A stretch of 5,188 bases of DNA from an uncultured Clostridia bacterium (GTDB taxonomy: Bacteria > Bacillota > Clostridia > Christensenellales > Borkfalkiaceae): contig CALVXL010000152.1 in NCBI GenBank assembly GCA_944369635.1, positions 1 to 5,188 on the forward strand, written 5' to 3'. The notes beneath the pieces were generated by a model that was not told where the DNA came from, searched no databases, and worked only from the letters and a program-made list of their open reading frames with translations. Below are positions 1 through 5,021 of the stretch, piece after piece (position 1 is the first letter of the stretch; each line of letters starts with the position of its first letter). The position numbers and the translations under genes were made by a program.

Positions 1-443
1 CCCGGCATTTCCGCCGTTTCGCCGCCGATGAGGGCGCTGCCCGCCTGCACGCAACCTTCCGCCACGCCCTTGACGATGTCCGCCACCTTTTCGGGCACGT
101 TCTTACCCACGGCGATATAGTCGAGGAAAAACAGCGGTTTCGCGCCGCAGCAGATGACGTCGTTGACGCACATCGCCACGCAGTCGATGCCCACGGTGTC
201 GTGCTTGTCCATGAGGAACGCGATCTTCAGTTTGGTTCCCACGCCGTCCGTGCCGCTGACCAGCACGGGATTTTTCATGCCCGTAAGATCGAGCGAAAAC
301 AATCCGCCGAACCCGCCTACGTCGCCCACCACGCCTTTGGTGACGGTGCGCGCGATATGGCTTTTCATCAGTTCGACCGCTTTATAGCCCGCGGTGATGT
401 CCACGCCCGCGGCTTTGTAGCTTTCGCTGTAACTCTTTTCCAT
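1..443 (-). CDS. purM: Phosphoribosylformylglycinamidine cyclo-ligase (AIR synthetase), N-terminal part, runs off the left edge
   Basis: PurM closes the imidazole ring: it uses ATP to convert FGAM to AIR, the fifth step of de novo purine synthesis, in the cytosol. Translating the minus strand from the ATG at 443-441 gives 147 codons plus two bases with no stop. The visible half carries the family hallmarks: SYKAAGVDI-like start (SYKAAGVDI at residues 8-16), the glycine-rich GDVGGFGGLF (40-49), the nucleotide/phosphate motif SGTDGVGTKLK (63-73), GIDCVAMCVNDV (85-96), PLFFLDYIAVGK (103-114) and GGETAEMP (140-147). Family proteins are about 340-350 residues, so roughly 200 residues lie outside. 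AAGGAG at 454-449 sits 5 nt before the ATG, inside the last codons of purF; only 2 nt separate the purF stop from this start, which points to translational coupling. The break is caused by the window edge, not by a mutation. Identification is secure. Confidence 0.97.
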   Translation of the reverse strand, partial: MEKSYSESYKAAGVDITAGYKAVELMKSHIARTVTKGVVGDVGGFGGLFSLDLTGMKNPVLVSGTDGVGTKLKIAFLMDKHDTVGIDCVAMCVNDVICCGAKPLFFLDYIAVGKNVPEKVADIVKGVAEGCVQAGSALIGGETAEMP

Positions 444-445
444 AT

Positions 446-1873
446 TTACTCCTTTTCGTTGATCTTGCGTTCGAATTTGTTTTTAAACACTTTTTCGGGT
501 ACTTCCGTGGGATATTTCCCGTCGAAGCACGCCGTGCAGAACCCTTTGCTTCCGTCCCCCGCAAGATAAGGCAGATACTTCGGGTTGAGATAGCCGAGCG
601 AGTCCACCCCGATGATCTTGGCGATTTCGGGAACGGTATGTTTGCAGGCGATGAGGTTTTCCTTGCTGTCGATATCCGTACCGTAATAACAAGGGTTCAG
701 GAACGGAGGCGCGGAAGAAAGCATATGCACTTCCGTTGCGCCCGCGGCGCGAAGAAGCTTTACGATGGGCGCGCTGGTCGTGCCGCGCACGATGGAATCG
801 TCCACCATGATGACGCGCTTGCCCGCTACCGTGGAGGGCACGGCGTTCAGCTTTATCCTGACGAGGTTTTCCCTCGACTTCTGCCCCGGCGCGATGAACG
901 TTCTGCCGATGTATTTGTTTTTGATGAGCCCTATTCCGTAGGGAATGCCGGACTTTTGCGAATATCCGAGCGCGGCATCCAGCCCGCTGTCGGGCACGCC
1001 GATGACGATATCCGCGTCGATTTTATAATCTTTCGCCAAAAATGCGCCCGCTCTCTTTCTCGCTTCGTGCACGGAAAAACCGTCCACCACCGAATCGGGA
1101 CGGGCGAAATAAATGTATTCGAAAACGCACATCGCCGGCTTTGCGATGTTGCAATGATCCTTGATGGATAAAATTCCGCTCTTCGTAAAGACCACGATCT
1201 CGCCGGGCAGAACGTCGCGGACGAACTTCGCATTGACGGTATCGAGCGCGCACGTTTCCGATGCGACGACGTACGAGCCGTCCTCCCTCTGCCCGAAGCA
1301 GAGCGGGCGGAATCCGTTGGGATCGCGCACGGCGATCATTTTCTGCGGGGACATGATGACGAGAGAATACGCACCCTTGATGCGCTTCATCGCGCGGCTG
1401 ACCGCCTCTTCGATGGAGCAGGCGTTGATACGCTCTTTCGTGATGATATAGGAAATGACTTCGGTATCGCTGGTACTGTGGAAGATCGAGCCCTGTTCTT
1501 CGAGCTCCGTCCTCAATTCGTAGGAATTGACCAGATTGCCGTTGTGCGCCAGCGCCATGGAGCCTTTGATATGCCTTACGACGATGGGTTGCGCATTCGC
1601 CACGCCCTTGCTGCCCGTCGTGCCGTAGCGCACGTGCCCGACGGCCATGTTGCCTTCGCCGAGTTCTTCCATAATGCGCGGTGTGAACACGTCGTTGACC
1701 AATCCGTCTTCTTTATGAACGCGGAACACCCCGTCGTCGTTGACGACGATGCCCGCCGATTCCTGCCCGCGGTGCTGCAGGGCGAAAAGTCCGTAGTAAG
1801 TGAGATGCGCGACGTCCGTCTTATGATCGGAAAATATCCCGAAAACGCCGCATTCTTCGTTGATCTTCGACAC
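446..1873 (-). CDS. purF: Amidophosphoribosyltransferase (glutamine PRPP amidotransferase), Bacillus-type with propeptide and Fe-S cysteines
   Basis: PurF catalyses the committed step of purine synthesis, PRPP plus glutamine to 5-phosphoribosylamine. The 475 residues show an N-terminal Ntn glutaminase domain and a C-terminal phosphoribosyltransferase domain. Cys8 in EECGVFGI is the expected nucleophile, exposed after removal of a 7-residue propeptide (MSKINEE), as in Bacillus PurF where a propeptide also ends in NEE. Other glutaminase motifs are LQHRGQESAG (32-41), HNGNLVN (110-116) and SDTEV (135-139). GVPDS (292-296), GLIKNKYIGRTF (315-326) and the PRPP loop VIMVDDSIVRGTT (354-366) mark the transferase half. 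Cys249, Cys395, Cys446 and Cys449 match the four [4Fe-4S] ligands of the Bacillus enzyme. The start is GTG at 1873-1871, with GGGAG at 1887-1883 (9-nt spacing) inside the end of purC, whose stop is 4 nt upstream. The family is feedback-inhibited by purine nucleotides. Identification is secure. Confidence 0.98.
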   Translation of the reverse strand: MSKINEECGVFGIFSDHKTDVAHLTYYGLFALQHRGQESAGIVVNDDGVFRVHKEDGLVNDVFTPRIMEELGEGNMAVGHVRYGTTGSKGVANAQPIVVRHIKGSMALAHNGNLVNSYELRTELEEQGSIFHSTSDTEVISYIITKERINACSIEEAVSRAMKRIKGAYSLVIMSPQKMIAVRDPNGFRPLCFGQREDGSYVVASETCALDTVNAKFVRDVLPGEIVVFTKSGILSIKDHCNIAKPAMCVFEYIYFARPDSVVDGFSVHEARKRAGAFLAKDYKIDADIVIGVPDSGLDAALGYSQKSGIPYGIGLIKNKYIGRTFIAPGQKSRENLVRIKLNAVPSTVAGKRVIMVDDSIVRGTTSAPIVKLLRAAGATEVHMLSSAPPFLNPCYYGTDIDSKENLIACKHTVPEIAKIIGVDSLGYLNPKYLPYLAGDGSKGFCTACFDGKYPTEVPEKVFKNKFERKINEKE

Positions 1874-1877
1874 CGTA

Positions 1878-2588
1878 TTATTCTCCCAGCAAACGTTTCA
1901 GAACTTCGTGATATGCGTTTTCCACACCGCCCAGATCGCGTCTGAAACGGTCCTTATCGAGTTTTTCCTTCGTGACGCTGTCCCAGAAACGGCAGGTATC
2001 GGGCGAGATCTCGTCCGCGAGGACGATGGTGCCGTCGCTCGTCTTGCCGAATTCCAGTTTGAAGTCGATGAGTTCGATGTTTGCGCCTTTGAGGTATTCC
2101 GAAAGCACTTCGTTGATTTTCAGGGCATACGAAGCGATGAGGTCGATTTCCTCCTTCGTCGCCCAACCCATGGCGAGAATGTGGTATTCGTTGACCATGG
2201 GATCGCCGAGCGCGTCGTCTTTATAACAATATTCCAAAACGGTGGATTTGAGTTTCGTTCCTTCCGCAACGCCGAGACGCTTTGCCAAAGAGCCCGCCGC
2301 AATATTTCTCACGATGACTTCGAGGGGAACGATCTTTACCTTTTTCACCAGCGTTTCGCGATCGTTGAGTTCTTCCACGAAATGCGTGGGAATGCCGTTC
2401 TTTTCCAGAAGTTTCATGAGGAAATTGGTCACCCTGTTGTTGATGGCGCCCTTGCCGAGGATCGTACCCTTTTTCAGCCCGTTGAAAGCCGTCGCATCGT
2501 CTTTATAAGATACGATGCAGTAATCGGGATTTTCCGTTGCGTAAAATTTTTTCGCCTTGCCTTCATAAAGCTGTGTCGTCTTTTCCAT
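1878..2588 (-). CDS. purC: Phosphoribosylaminoimidazole-succinocarboxamide synthase (SAICAR synthetase)
   Basis: PurC condenses CAIR with aspartate using ATP to give SAICAR, directly after the PurE step. The protein is 236 residues, the usual size for a stand-alone bacterial PurC (about 240). It has the N-terminal LYEGKAKK (7-14), the signature PLEVIVRNIAAGS (88-100), the second signature IELIDFKLEFG (171-181) and LADEISPDTCRFW (190-202), all complete. The start is ATG at 2588-2586, preceded by AAGGAG at 2605-2600 with 11-nt spacing. The 58-nt gap to purE upstream is the only long gap in the operon and contains a TATAAT, so a weak internal promoter is possible. PurF follows after 4 nt. Identification is secure. 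Confidence 0.98.
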   Translation of the reverse strand: MEKTTQLYEGKAKKFYATENPDYCIVSYKDDATAFNGLKKGTILGKGAINNRVTNFLMKLLEKNGIPTHFVEELNDRETLVKKVKIVPLEVIVRNIAAGSLAKRLGVAEGTKLKSTVLEYCYKDDALGDPMVNEYHILAMGWATKEEIDLIASYALKINEVLSEYLKGANIELIDFKLEFGKTSDGTIVLADEISPDTCRFWDSVTKEKLDKDRFRRDLGGVENAYHEVLKRLLGE

Positions 2589-2619
2589 TTTCGTGTTTTC
2601 TCCTTAATGTATTTATAAG

Positions 2620-2650
2620 ATTATAGTTTATTGTCTTTTTATGAAATCAA
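2620..2650 (-). promoter_or_regulatory. Possible internal promoter ahead of purC (weak)
   Basis: In the purE-purC gap the minus strand carries a perfect -10 hexamer TATAAT (2625-2620). The best -35 candidate is TTGATT (2650-2645), which overlaps the purE stop codon and stands 19 bp away, longer than the optimum. The gap is A/T-rich, so a chance TATAAT is quite possible. It could give purC-purF-purM some transcription independent of the riboswitch upstream of purE. Confidence 0.25.
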
Positions 2651-3141
2651 TTATTGTACTTTTCTTCCACCGCGCGGTTCTTCTCAAGCACTTTTTCATA
2701 CGCCGCTTTACGCGCCGCGGCAAGCTTTTCTTTGAGTTCCTTATCCGAAACCGCGAGGATTTCCACCGCCAAAAGCGCGGCGTTTTCCGCGCCGTCGATG
2801 GCAACGGTCGCCACGGGGATGCCGGAAGGCATCTGCACGGTGGACAAAAGCGCGTCCAACCCGTCTAAAGTAGAGGATTTGACGGGGATACCGATGACGG
2901 GAAGCGTGGTGTTTGCGGCGATGCTGCCTGCAAGGTGCGCCGCCTTGCCCGCCGCCGCGATCAGGACGCCGAAACCGTTTTTCTCGGCATTGGCGGCAAA
3001 ATCATGCGCTTCCTTCGGCGTTCTGTGCGCCGAATATACGTGCATTTCATACGGCACGCCGAAATTTTTTAAGGTGTTAGCCGCTTTTTCAAGTACGGGC
3101 AGGTCGCTGTCGCTGCCCATGACGATACCTACTTTTTTCAT
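2647..3141 (-). CDS. purE: N5-carboxyaminoimidazole ribonucleotide mutase (class I PurE)
   Basis: Class I PurE converts N5-CAIR to CAIR. The 164-residue protein has the family's Rossmann-like pattern: VGIVMGSDSDLPV (4-16) for phosphate and substrate binding, YSAHRTP (36-42) with the conserved His39, and AAAGKAAHLAG (62-72), which corresponds to the AGAGGAAHLPG loop of E. coli PurE. LPVIGIPV and STVQMPSGIPVATVAI follow. SAHRTP plus the AAHL loop mark class I rather than the CO2-using class II. I chose ATG at 3141 rather than an in-frame TTG at 3147: AAAGGAG at 3155-3149 is 7 nt from the ATG but only 1 nt from the TTG, and MKKVGIVMGS fits family starts. This is the first gene of the operon, behind a leader RNA with a terminator. 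No purK, the usual supplier of N5-CAIR, is adjacent. Confidence 0.97.
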   Translation of the reverse strand: MKKVGIVMGSDSDLPVLEKAANTLKNFGVPYEMHVYSAHRTPKEAHDFAANAEKNGFGVLIAAAGKAAHLAGSIAANTTLPVIGIPVKSSTLDGLDALLSTVQMPSGIPVATVAIDGAENAALLAVEILAVSDKELKEKLAAARKAAYEKVLEKNRAVEEKYNN

Positions 3142-3148
3142 GATCAAG

Positions 3149-3155
3149 CTCCTTT
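3149..3155 (-). promoter_or_regulatory. Ribosome binding site of purE (decides the start)
   Basis: AAAGGAG on the minus strand lies 7 nt upstream of the ATG at 3141-3139 and only 1 nt from an upstream in-frame TTG at 3147. The spacing excludes the TTG as the start, so PurE is 164 rather than 166 residues. Confidence 0.85.
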
Positions 3156-3203
3156 TGAACTTCCGTAGCCCCTTCTCAGAATAAACGCGACGGAAAAGTT
3201 TGG

Positions 3204-3242
3204 AAAAAATATAAAAGGGCAGTCCTTAAAAAAGAACTGCCC
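3204..3242 (-). terminator. Intrinsic terminator in the purE leader (riboswitch expression platform)
   Basis: Read on the minus strand, GGGCAGTTC (3242-3234) pairs with GGACTGCCC (3225-3217): 9 bp including one G-U, around an 8-nt loop TTTTTTAA. TTTTATATTTTTT (3216-3204) follows directly, a good U-tract. The hairpin lies between the promoter and purE, about 60 nt before the start codon, so it must act as an attenuator rather than as the end of an upstream gene. Its 5' arm reuses the GGGCA of the conserved CCGACUGGGCA block of the aptamer, so aptamer folding and terminator formation should exclude each other. Confidence 0.88.
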
Positions 3243-3329
3243 AGTCGGTCGACGAATTGCGTTTTTCCGCTCCCCCGCGGTCGCCCGCTACACCGCCCGA
3301 AAGCGGTTTACCGACAGTTGCGAAAAACG
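3238..3329 (-). ncRNA. ZTP (pfl-type) riboswitch aptamer controlling the purE operon
   Basis: On the minus strand the leader RNA shows the ZTP riboswitch parts in order. P1 is CGUUUUUC (3329-3322) paired with GAAAAACG (3267-3260), 8 bp. Inside it are AACUGUCGGU (3319-3310), a P2 hairpin ACCGC/GCGGU (3307-3303 with 3296-3292), a GCGG-GCGA-CCGC tetraloop hairpin and GGGGGAGC (3276-3269). After a short linker comes CCGACUGGGCA (3248-3238), matching the family block CCGCCUGGGCA. GUCGGU (3315-3310) and ACCGAC (3249-3244) are perfectly complementary. Where the family usually has a GGCG/CCGCC-type pairing, both sides differ here in a compensatory way, strong support for the pseudoknot. Known members bind ZTP or ZMP, signals of 10-formyl-THF shortage, and turn on purine and folate genes. 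Overlap with the following terminator suggests ligand-induced antitermination. P2 pairing is ambiguous because ACCGC occurs twice. Identified by eye, without a covariance-model search. Confidence 0.85.
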
Positions 3330-3379
3330 ATGAGTTGTATTCGAGCCGCGCCATAAAGGTTTTCGGCAAGTTCATTGTT

Positions 3380-3408
3380 ATTTTAACAAAAACAGGCGCG
3401 ATAGTCAA
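3380..3408 (-). promoter_or_regulatory. Sigma-A promoter of the purE operon
   Basis: Minus strand: -35 TTGACT (3408-3403), 17-bp spacer, -10 TAAAAT (3385-3380). Each box differs from consensus at one position. Transcription should begin near 3373, giving a leader of about 230 nt before purE that contains the whole riboswitch and terminator. It is the only good promoter between the riboswitch and the divergent gene. Confidence 0.8.
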
Positions 3409-3419
3409 CTAAACGCGCC
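3395..3419. promoter_or_regulatory. Imperfect palindrome around the -35 box of the pur promoter (possible operator)
   Basis: Two arms, GGCGCG (3395-3400) and CGCGCC (3414-3419), are separated by 13 bp. Between them, on the minus strand, TAGT-TG-ACTA forms an inner inverted repeat that contains the -35 TTGACT; the inner and outer symmetry centres are half a base apart. The position suits a repressor site, but no regulator is known here and it does not look like a Bacillus PurR box. On the plus strand it could also form a hairpin before CACC and seven T's, but no plus-strand gene ends here. Confidence 0.35.
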
Positions 3420-3453
3420 CACCTTTTTTTATTTTCCGAAGAAGGTTTTATAA

Positions 3454-3479
3454 AAATTTTGATGAATTTCACAAAATTT
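3454..3479. promoter_or_regulatory. Weak inverted repeat just upstream of the fabT-like -35 box
   Basis: AAATTTTG (3454-3461) and CAAAATTT (3472-3479) are 8-bp inverted arms around a 10-bp centre, with an inner TGAA-T-TTCA at 3463-3471. It ends 1 bp before the -35 hexamer. It distantly resembles the palindrome downstream of this promoter (TTTGA...TTCA), so it might be a second, weaker regulator site. It may equally be an A/T-rich UP-like element or chance. Confidence 0.22.
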
Positions 3480-3480
3480 A

Positions 3481-3509
3481 TTGACATTTCTTTCCAAGGG
3501 GTGTATAAT
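3481..3509 (+). promoter_or_regulatory. Full-consensus sigma-A promoter of the marR-degV operon
   Basis: TTGACA (3481-3486), a 17-bp spacer and TATAAT (3504-3509) match the sigma-A consensus at all 12 positions with ideal spacing, and an A/T-rich stretch lies upstream. Start of transcription is expected near 3514-3517. A promoter this strong for a repressor gene implies that it is held down, which fits the palindrome that follows. Confidence 0.92.
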
Positions 3510-3523
3510 CATAATCACCAAGA

Positions 3524-3542
3524 TAGTTTGAAGTTCAAACTA
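3524..3542. promoter_or_regulatory. Perfect 19-bp palindrome, probable FabT-type operator (autoregulation)
   Basis: TAGTTTGAA-G-TTCAAACTA is a perfect 9-1-9 inverted repeat. It contains TTTGA-N3-TCAAA, the core of the known streptococcal FabT binding site. It begins about 8-10 nt after the predicted transcription start and ends 23 nt before the GTG of the MarR gene, a classic position for a repressor to block its own promoter. That the neighbouring regulator binds it is inferred from family and position. Confidence 0.82.
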
Positions 3543-3565
3543 ATCGGGTTTCAAGGTTTTTTTCA

Positions 3566-4012
3566 GTGGAATTAAAAGAAAAATTCAACGCATTTTTCGT
3601 AAAGTGCTTCAACAATATATTAAAAAACGAAAAAGAAATGTTACGGGGCATCGACAAGACCCTGTCTTTAACGGAAATTCACGTGATCGAAGCGATTTTT
3701 AACGCGAAGGAAAACAACACTTCCAAAAACGTTGCGGAAACGCTTCGGGTATCCCCCGGCACGCTGACGACTTCTGTCAACACGCTGTGCCATAAAGGGT
3801 ATGTGATCAAGGAAAAAGATCCCGAGGACAAGCGGCTTTCCCGCTTATCTTTAACGGAAAAAGGCATTCGTGCCAATGAAGTACACGCGCGCTTTCACGA
3901 AGCGATGATAGATTCCATTTTGAAAAACTCCGATGAAAAAGAAGCCGAAGTTTTGGTTTCGGCTTTGGAAAAAATCCAAGGCTTTTTAGGAGATTTCAAT
4001 TTTGAAAATTAA
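3566..4012 (+). CDS. MarR-family transcriptional regulator, FabT-like (fatty acid synthesis repressor type)
   Basis: This is a 148-residue MarR-family DNA-binding protein, full length for the family, presumably a dimer. An N-terminal helical part (about 1-28) leads to the winged helix: NVAETLRVSPGTLTTSVNTL (55-74) is the helix-turn-helix with its recognition helix. CHKGYVIKEKDPEDKRLSRL (75-94) forms the wing with the DPEDKR element, and LSLTEKG (94-100) closes it. RFHEAMIDSIL (109-119) and the C-terminal helix supply the dimer interface. The pattern GTLTTSVNTL-KGY, with the later ARFHEAM, closely recalls FabT of lactic acid bacteria, which represses fatty acid synthesis genes with acyl-ACP as corepressor. 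The start is GTG at 3566, with AAGG at 3553-3556 (9-nt spacing). A consensus promoter and a FabT-like palindrome upstream suggest autorepression. The next gene, a fatty-acid-binding DegV protein, supports a lipid role. Family is certain; the FabT assignment is likely. Confidence 0.93.
   Translation: MELKEKFNAFFVKCFNNILKNEKEMLRGIDKTLSLTEIHVIEAIFNAKENNTSKNVAETLRVSPGTLTTSVNTLCHKGYVIKEKDPEDKRLSRLSLTEKGIRANEVHARFHEAMIDSILKNSDEKEAEVLVSALEKIQGFLGDFNFEN
3988..3993 (+). promoter_or_regulatory. Ribosome binding site of the DegV gene (supports a TTG start)
   Basis: AGGAGA inside the end of the MarR gene stands 8 nt before TTG at 4002-4004. No ATG or GTG lies in frame nearby, and translation from this TTG gives the canonical DegV start MKIKFVTDSSADLP. 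The start therefore overlaps the upstream reading frame by 11 bp, so the two genes are probably translationally coupled. Confidence 0.85.
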
Positions 4013-4847
4013 ATTCGTAACGGACTCTTCGGCGGATTTACCAAAGGAAATTGCCGAAAAACTGAACGTAACCGTACTACCTATGGAGCTTTCTTTCGGA
4101 AGCGACGTTTACGTAGATAACGTGACGATTTCAAACGCCGAATTTTACGACAAGCTGAGATCGTGCAAAGAACTTCCCAAGACCAGCCAGATCAATCAGT
4201 TCGCCTTTGAAGAAGCGTTTGCTCCCTACAAAGGTACCGACACGCTGGTGGTGGCTATCCTCATCTCCTTCGGAATGAGCGCGACCATCGAATCGGCAAA
4301 GCGGGCAAAAGATCAGCTCGGTATGGACAACGTGCTGATCGTGGACAGCAAATTGGTCACCTTCGCTTTGGGCACGTTCGTGATCGAAGCGGTAAAGGTT
4401 GCCGAAACTGCCGAAAACGCGGCGGATTTAGAAGAAAAACTCGAAAAACTTCGTTCCCGCATCAGGCTTTACGCTTACGTGGACGATCTGAAATATCTGC
4501 GCTACGGCGGAAGATTATCCGCGGCGAGCATGCACATTGCAAATATGCTGCGTATCCACCCGGTGATCGCCATCAACGGCAAAGTGGACGTGGTTTCCAA
4601 ACAGATCGGCGTGGCGAAATGCCTGCGCTATATGATCGATAAAGTCAAAGAAGAGGCGGATCTTTCCTATCCTCTGTATTTCGGAAATTCCGATTGCCCG
4701 GAGCGGGCGCAGGCGTTTGAAGAACGTCTGCTTGCCGAGGTGAACGGCGCCACGCCGTATCCCGTAATGGCACAGCTCGGACCGACGGTAGGCACCCATG
4801 CGGGGCCGGGCTGTTTAGGCGTTTGCTTCGTGGCAAAAGAAAATTAG
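4002..4847 (+). CDS. DegV family protein, FakB-type fatty acid-binding protein
   Basis: DegV proteins bind a fatty acid in a buried tunnel. FakB members present it to the kinase FakA, which makes acyl-phosphate for phospholipid synthesis from exogenous fatty acids. The 281 residues match the family length. Visible motifs: TDSSADLP (7-14), KTSQ (60-63), ISFGMSATIESAK (88-100), VDSKLVTFALG (114-124), DDLKYLRYGGRLSAAS (161-176) and GTHAGPGCLGV (264-274). Thr61, Ser93, Arg171 and His266 sit where FakB proteins hold the fatty-acid carboxylate, so the ligand site looks intact. No transmembrane segment or signal peptide is evident; the protein is cytosolic. The gene overlaps the FabT-like regulator by 11 bp and shares its promoter. 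That pairing points to fatty acid uptake under lipid control. No fakA is in the window. Family is certain; FakB partnership is inferred, because genomes often carry several DegV paralogues of differing specificity. Confidence 0.95.
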   Translation: MKIKFVTDSSADLPKEIAEKLNVTVLPMELSFGSDVYVDNVTISNAEFYDKLRSCKELPKTSQINQFAFEEAFAPYKGTDTLVVAILISFGMSATIESAKRAKDQLGMDNVLIVDSKLVTFALGTFVIEAVKVAETAENAADLEEKLEKLRSRIRLYAYVDDLKYLRYGGRLSAASMHIANMLRIHPVIAINGKVDVVSKQIGVAKCLRYMIDKVKEEADLSYPLYFGNSDCPERAQAFEERLLAEVNGATPYPVMAQLGPTVGTHAGPGCLGVCFVAKEN

Positions 4848-4873
4848 CTCACACTATCCTCACCATAAATGAC

Positions 4874-4914
4874 AATACGCAGGGCGGCGCAAACGGCGTC
4901 GCCCTGCGTATTTT
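4874..4914 (+). terminator. Strong intrinsic terminator after the marR-degV operon
   Basis: AATACGCAGGGCG (4874-4886) pairs perfectly with CGCCCTGCGTATT (4900-4912). Inside, one G-U and three further G-C pairs bring the stem to 17 bp around the loop AAACG (4891-4895). The stem's own 3' end supplies part of a short U-run (4911-4914). It begins 27 nt after the DegV stop codon. The U-tract is short, but the stem is very stable. Confidence 0.85.
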
Positions 4915-5021
4915 AAATGGAAAATTTTTCCTTTTTCGCAAAATGCTTTCTTGCTTTTCCCCCTCTTCCCTATCCGCGATACACTTTCTGTCCGATCGTT
5001 TTTCGTAAGCATGCCGCCTCT

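Noticed and set aside
154..2618. Long plus-strand open frames opposite purM, purF and purC
   Set aside because: They lie antisense to genes with full motif sets, have no ribosome binding sites and give no recognisable protein; they result from the codon pattern of the real genes.
3217..3320. Purine (guanine/adenine), PRPP/ykkC or T-box leader
   Set aside because: The purine-aptamer junction blocks, the ykkC CUGGUCCGAGAG-like block and the T-box UGGNACCGCG are all absent. A superficially similar GACCGCGG is part of the ZTP-like fold.
3226..3408. 60-codon minus-strand open frame in the purE leader, or a 49-codon version from ATG at 3375
   Set aside because: It coincides with the riboswitch, has no ribosome binding site, its internal ATG lies almost at the predicted transcription start, and its stop codon falls in the terminator loop. 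RNA structure explains the sequence better than a leader peptide.
3430..3440. CCGAA resembling half of a Bacillus PurR box
   Set aside because: Only the core bases match, and no properly oriented partner box is found at the expected distance.
3421..3450. Hairpin ACCTTTTTT / GAAGAAGGT followed by TTTTATAAAAA, terminator-like on the plus strand
   Set aside because: No plus-strand gene ends here; the stem needs two G-U pairs and the region lies between two divergent promoters. It is best seen as A/T-rich spacer.
4865..5012. Small minus-strand frame of about 48 codons from ATG at 5012-5010
   Set aside because: It reads through the strong terminator stem of the convergent operon, has Lys/Arg-rich unprotein-like content, and only a poor, closely spaced GAGAGG as binding site.
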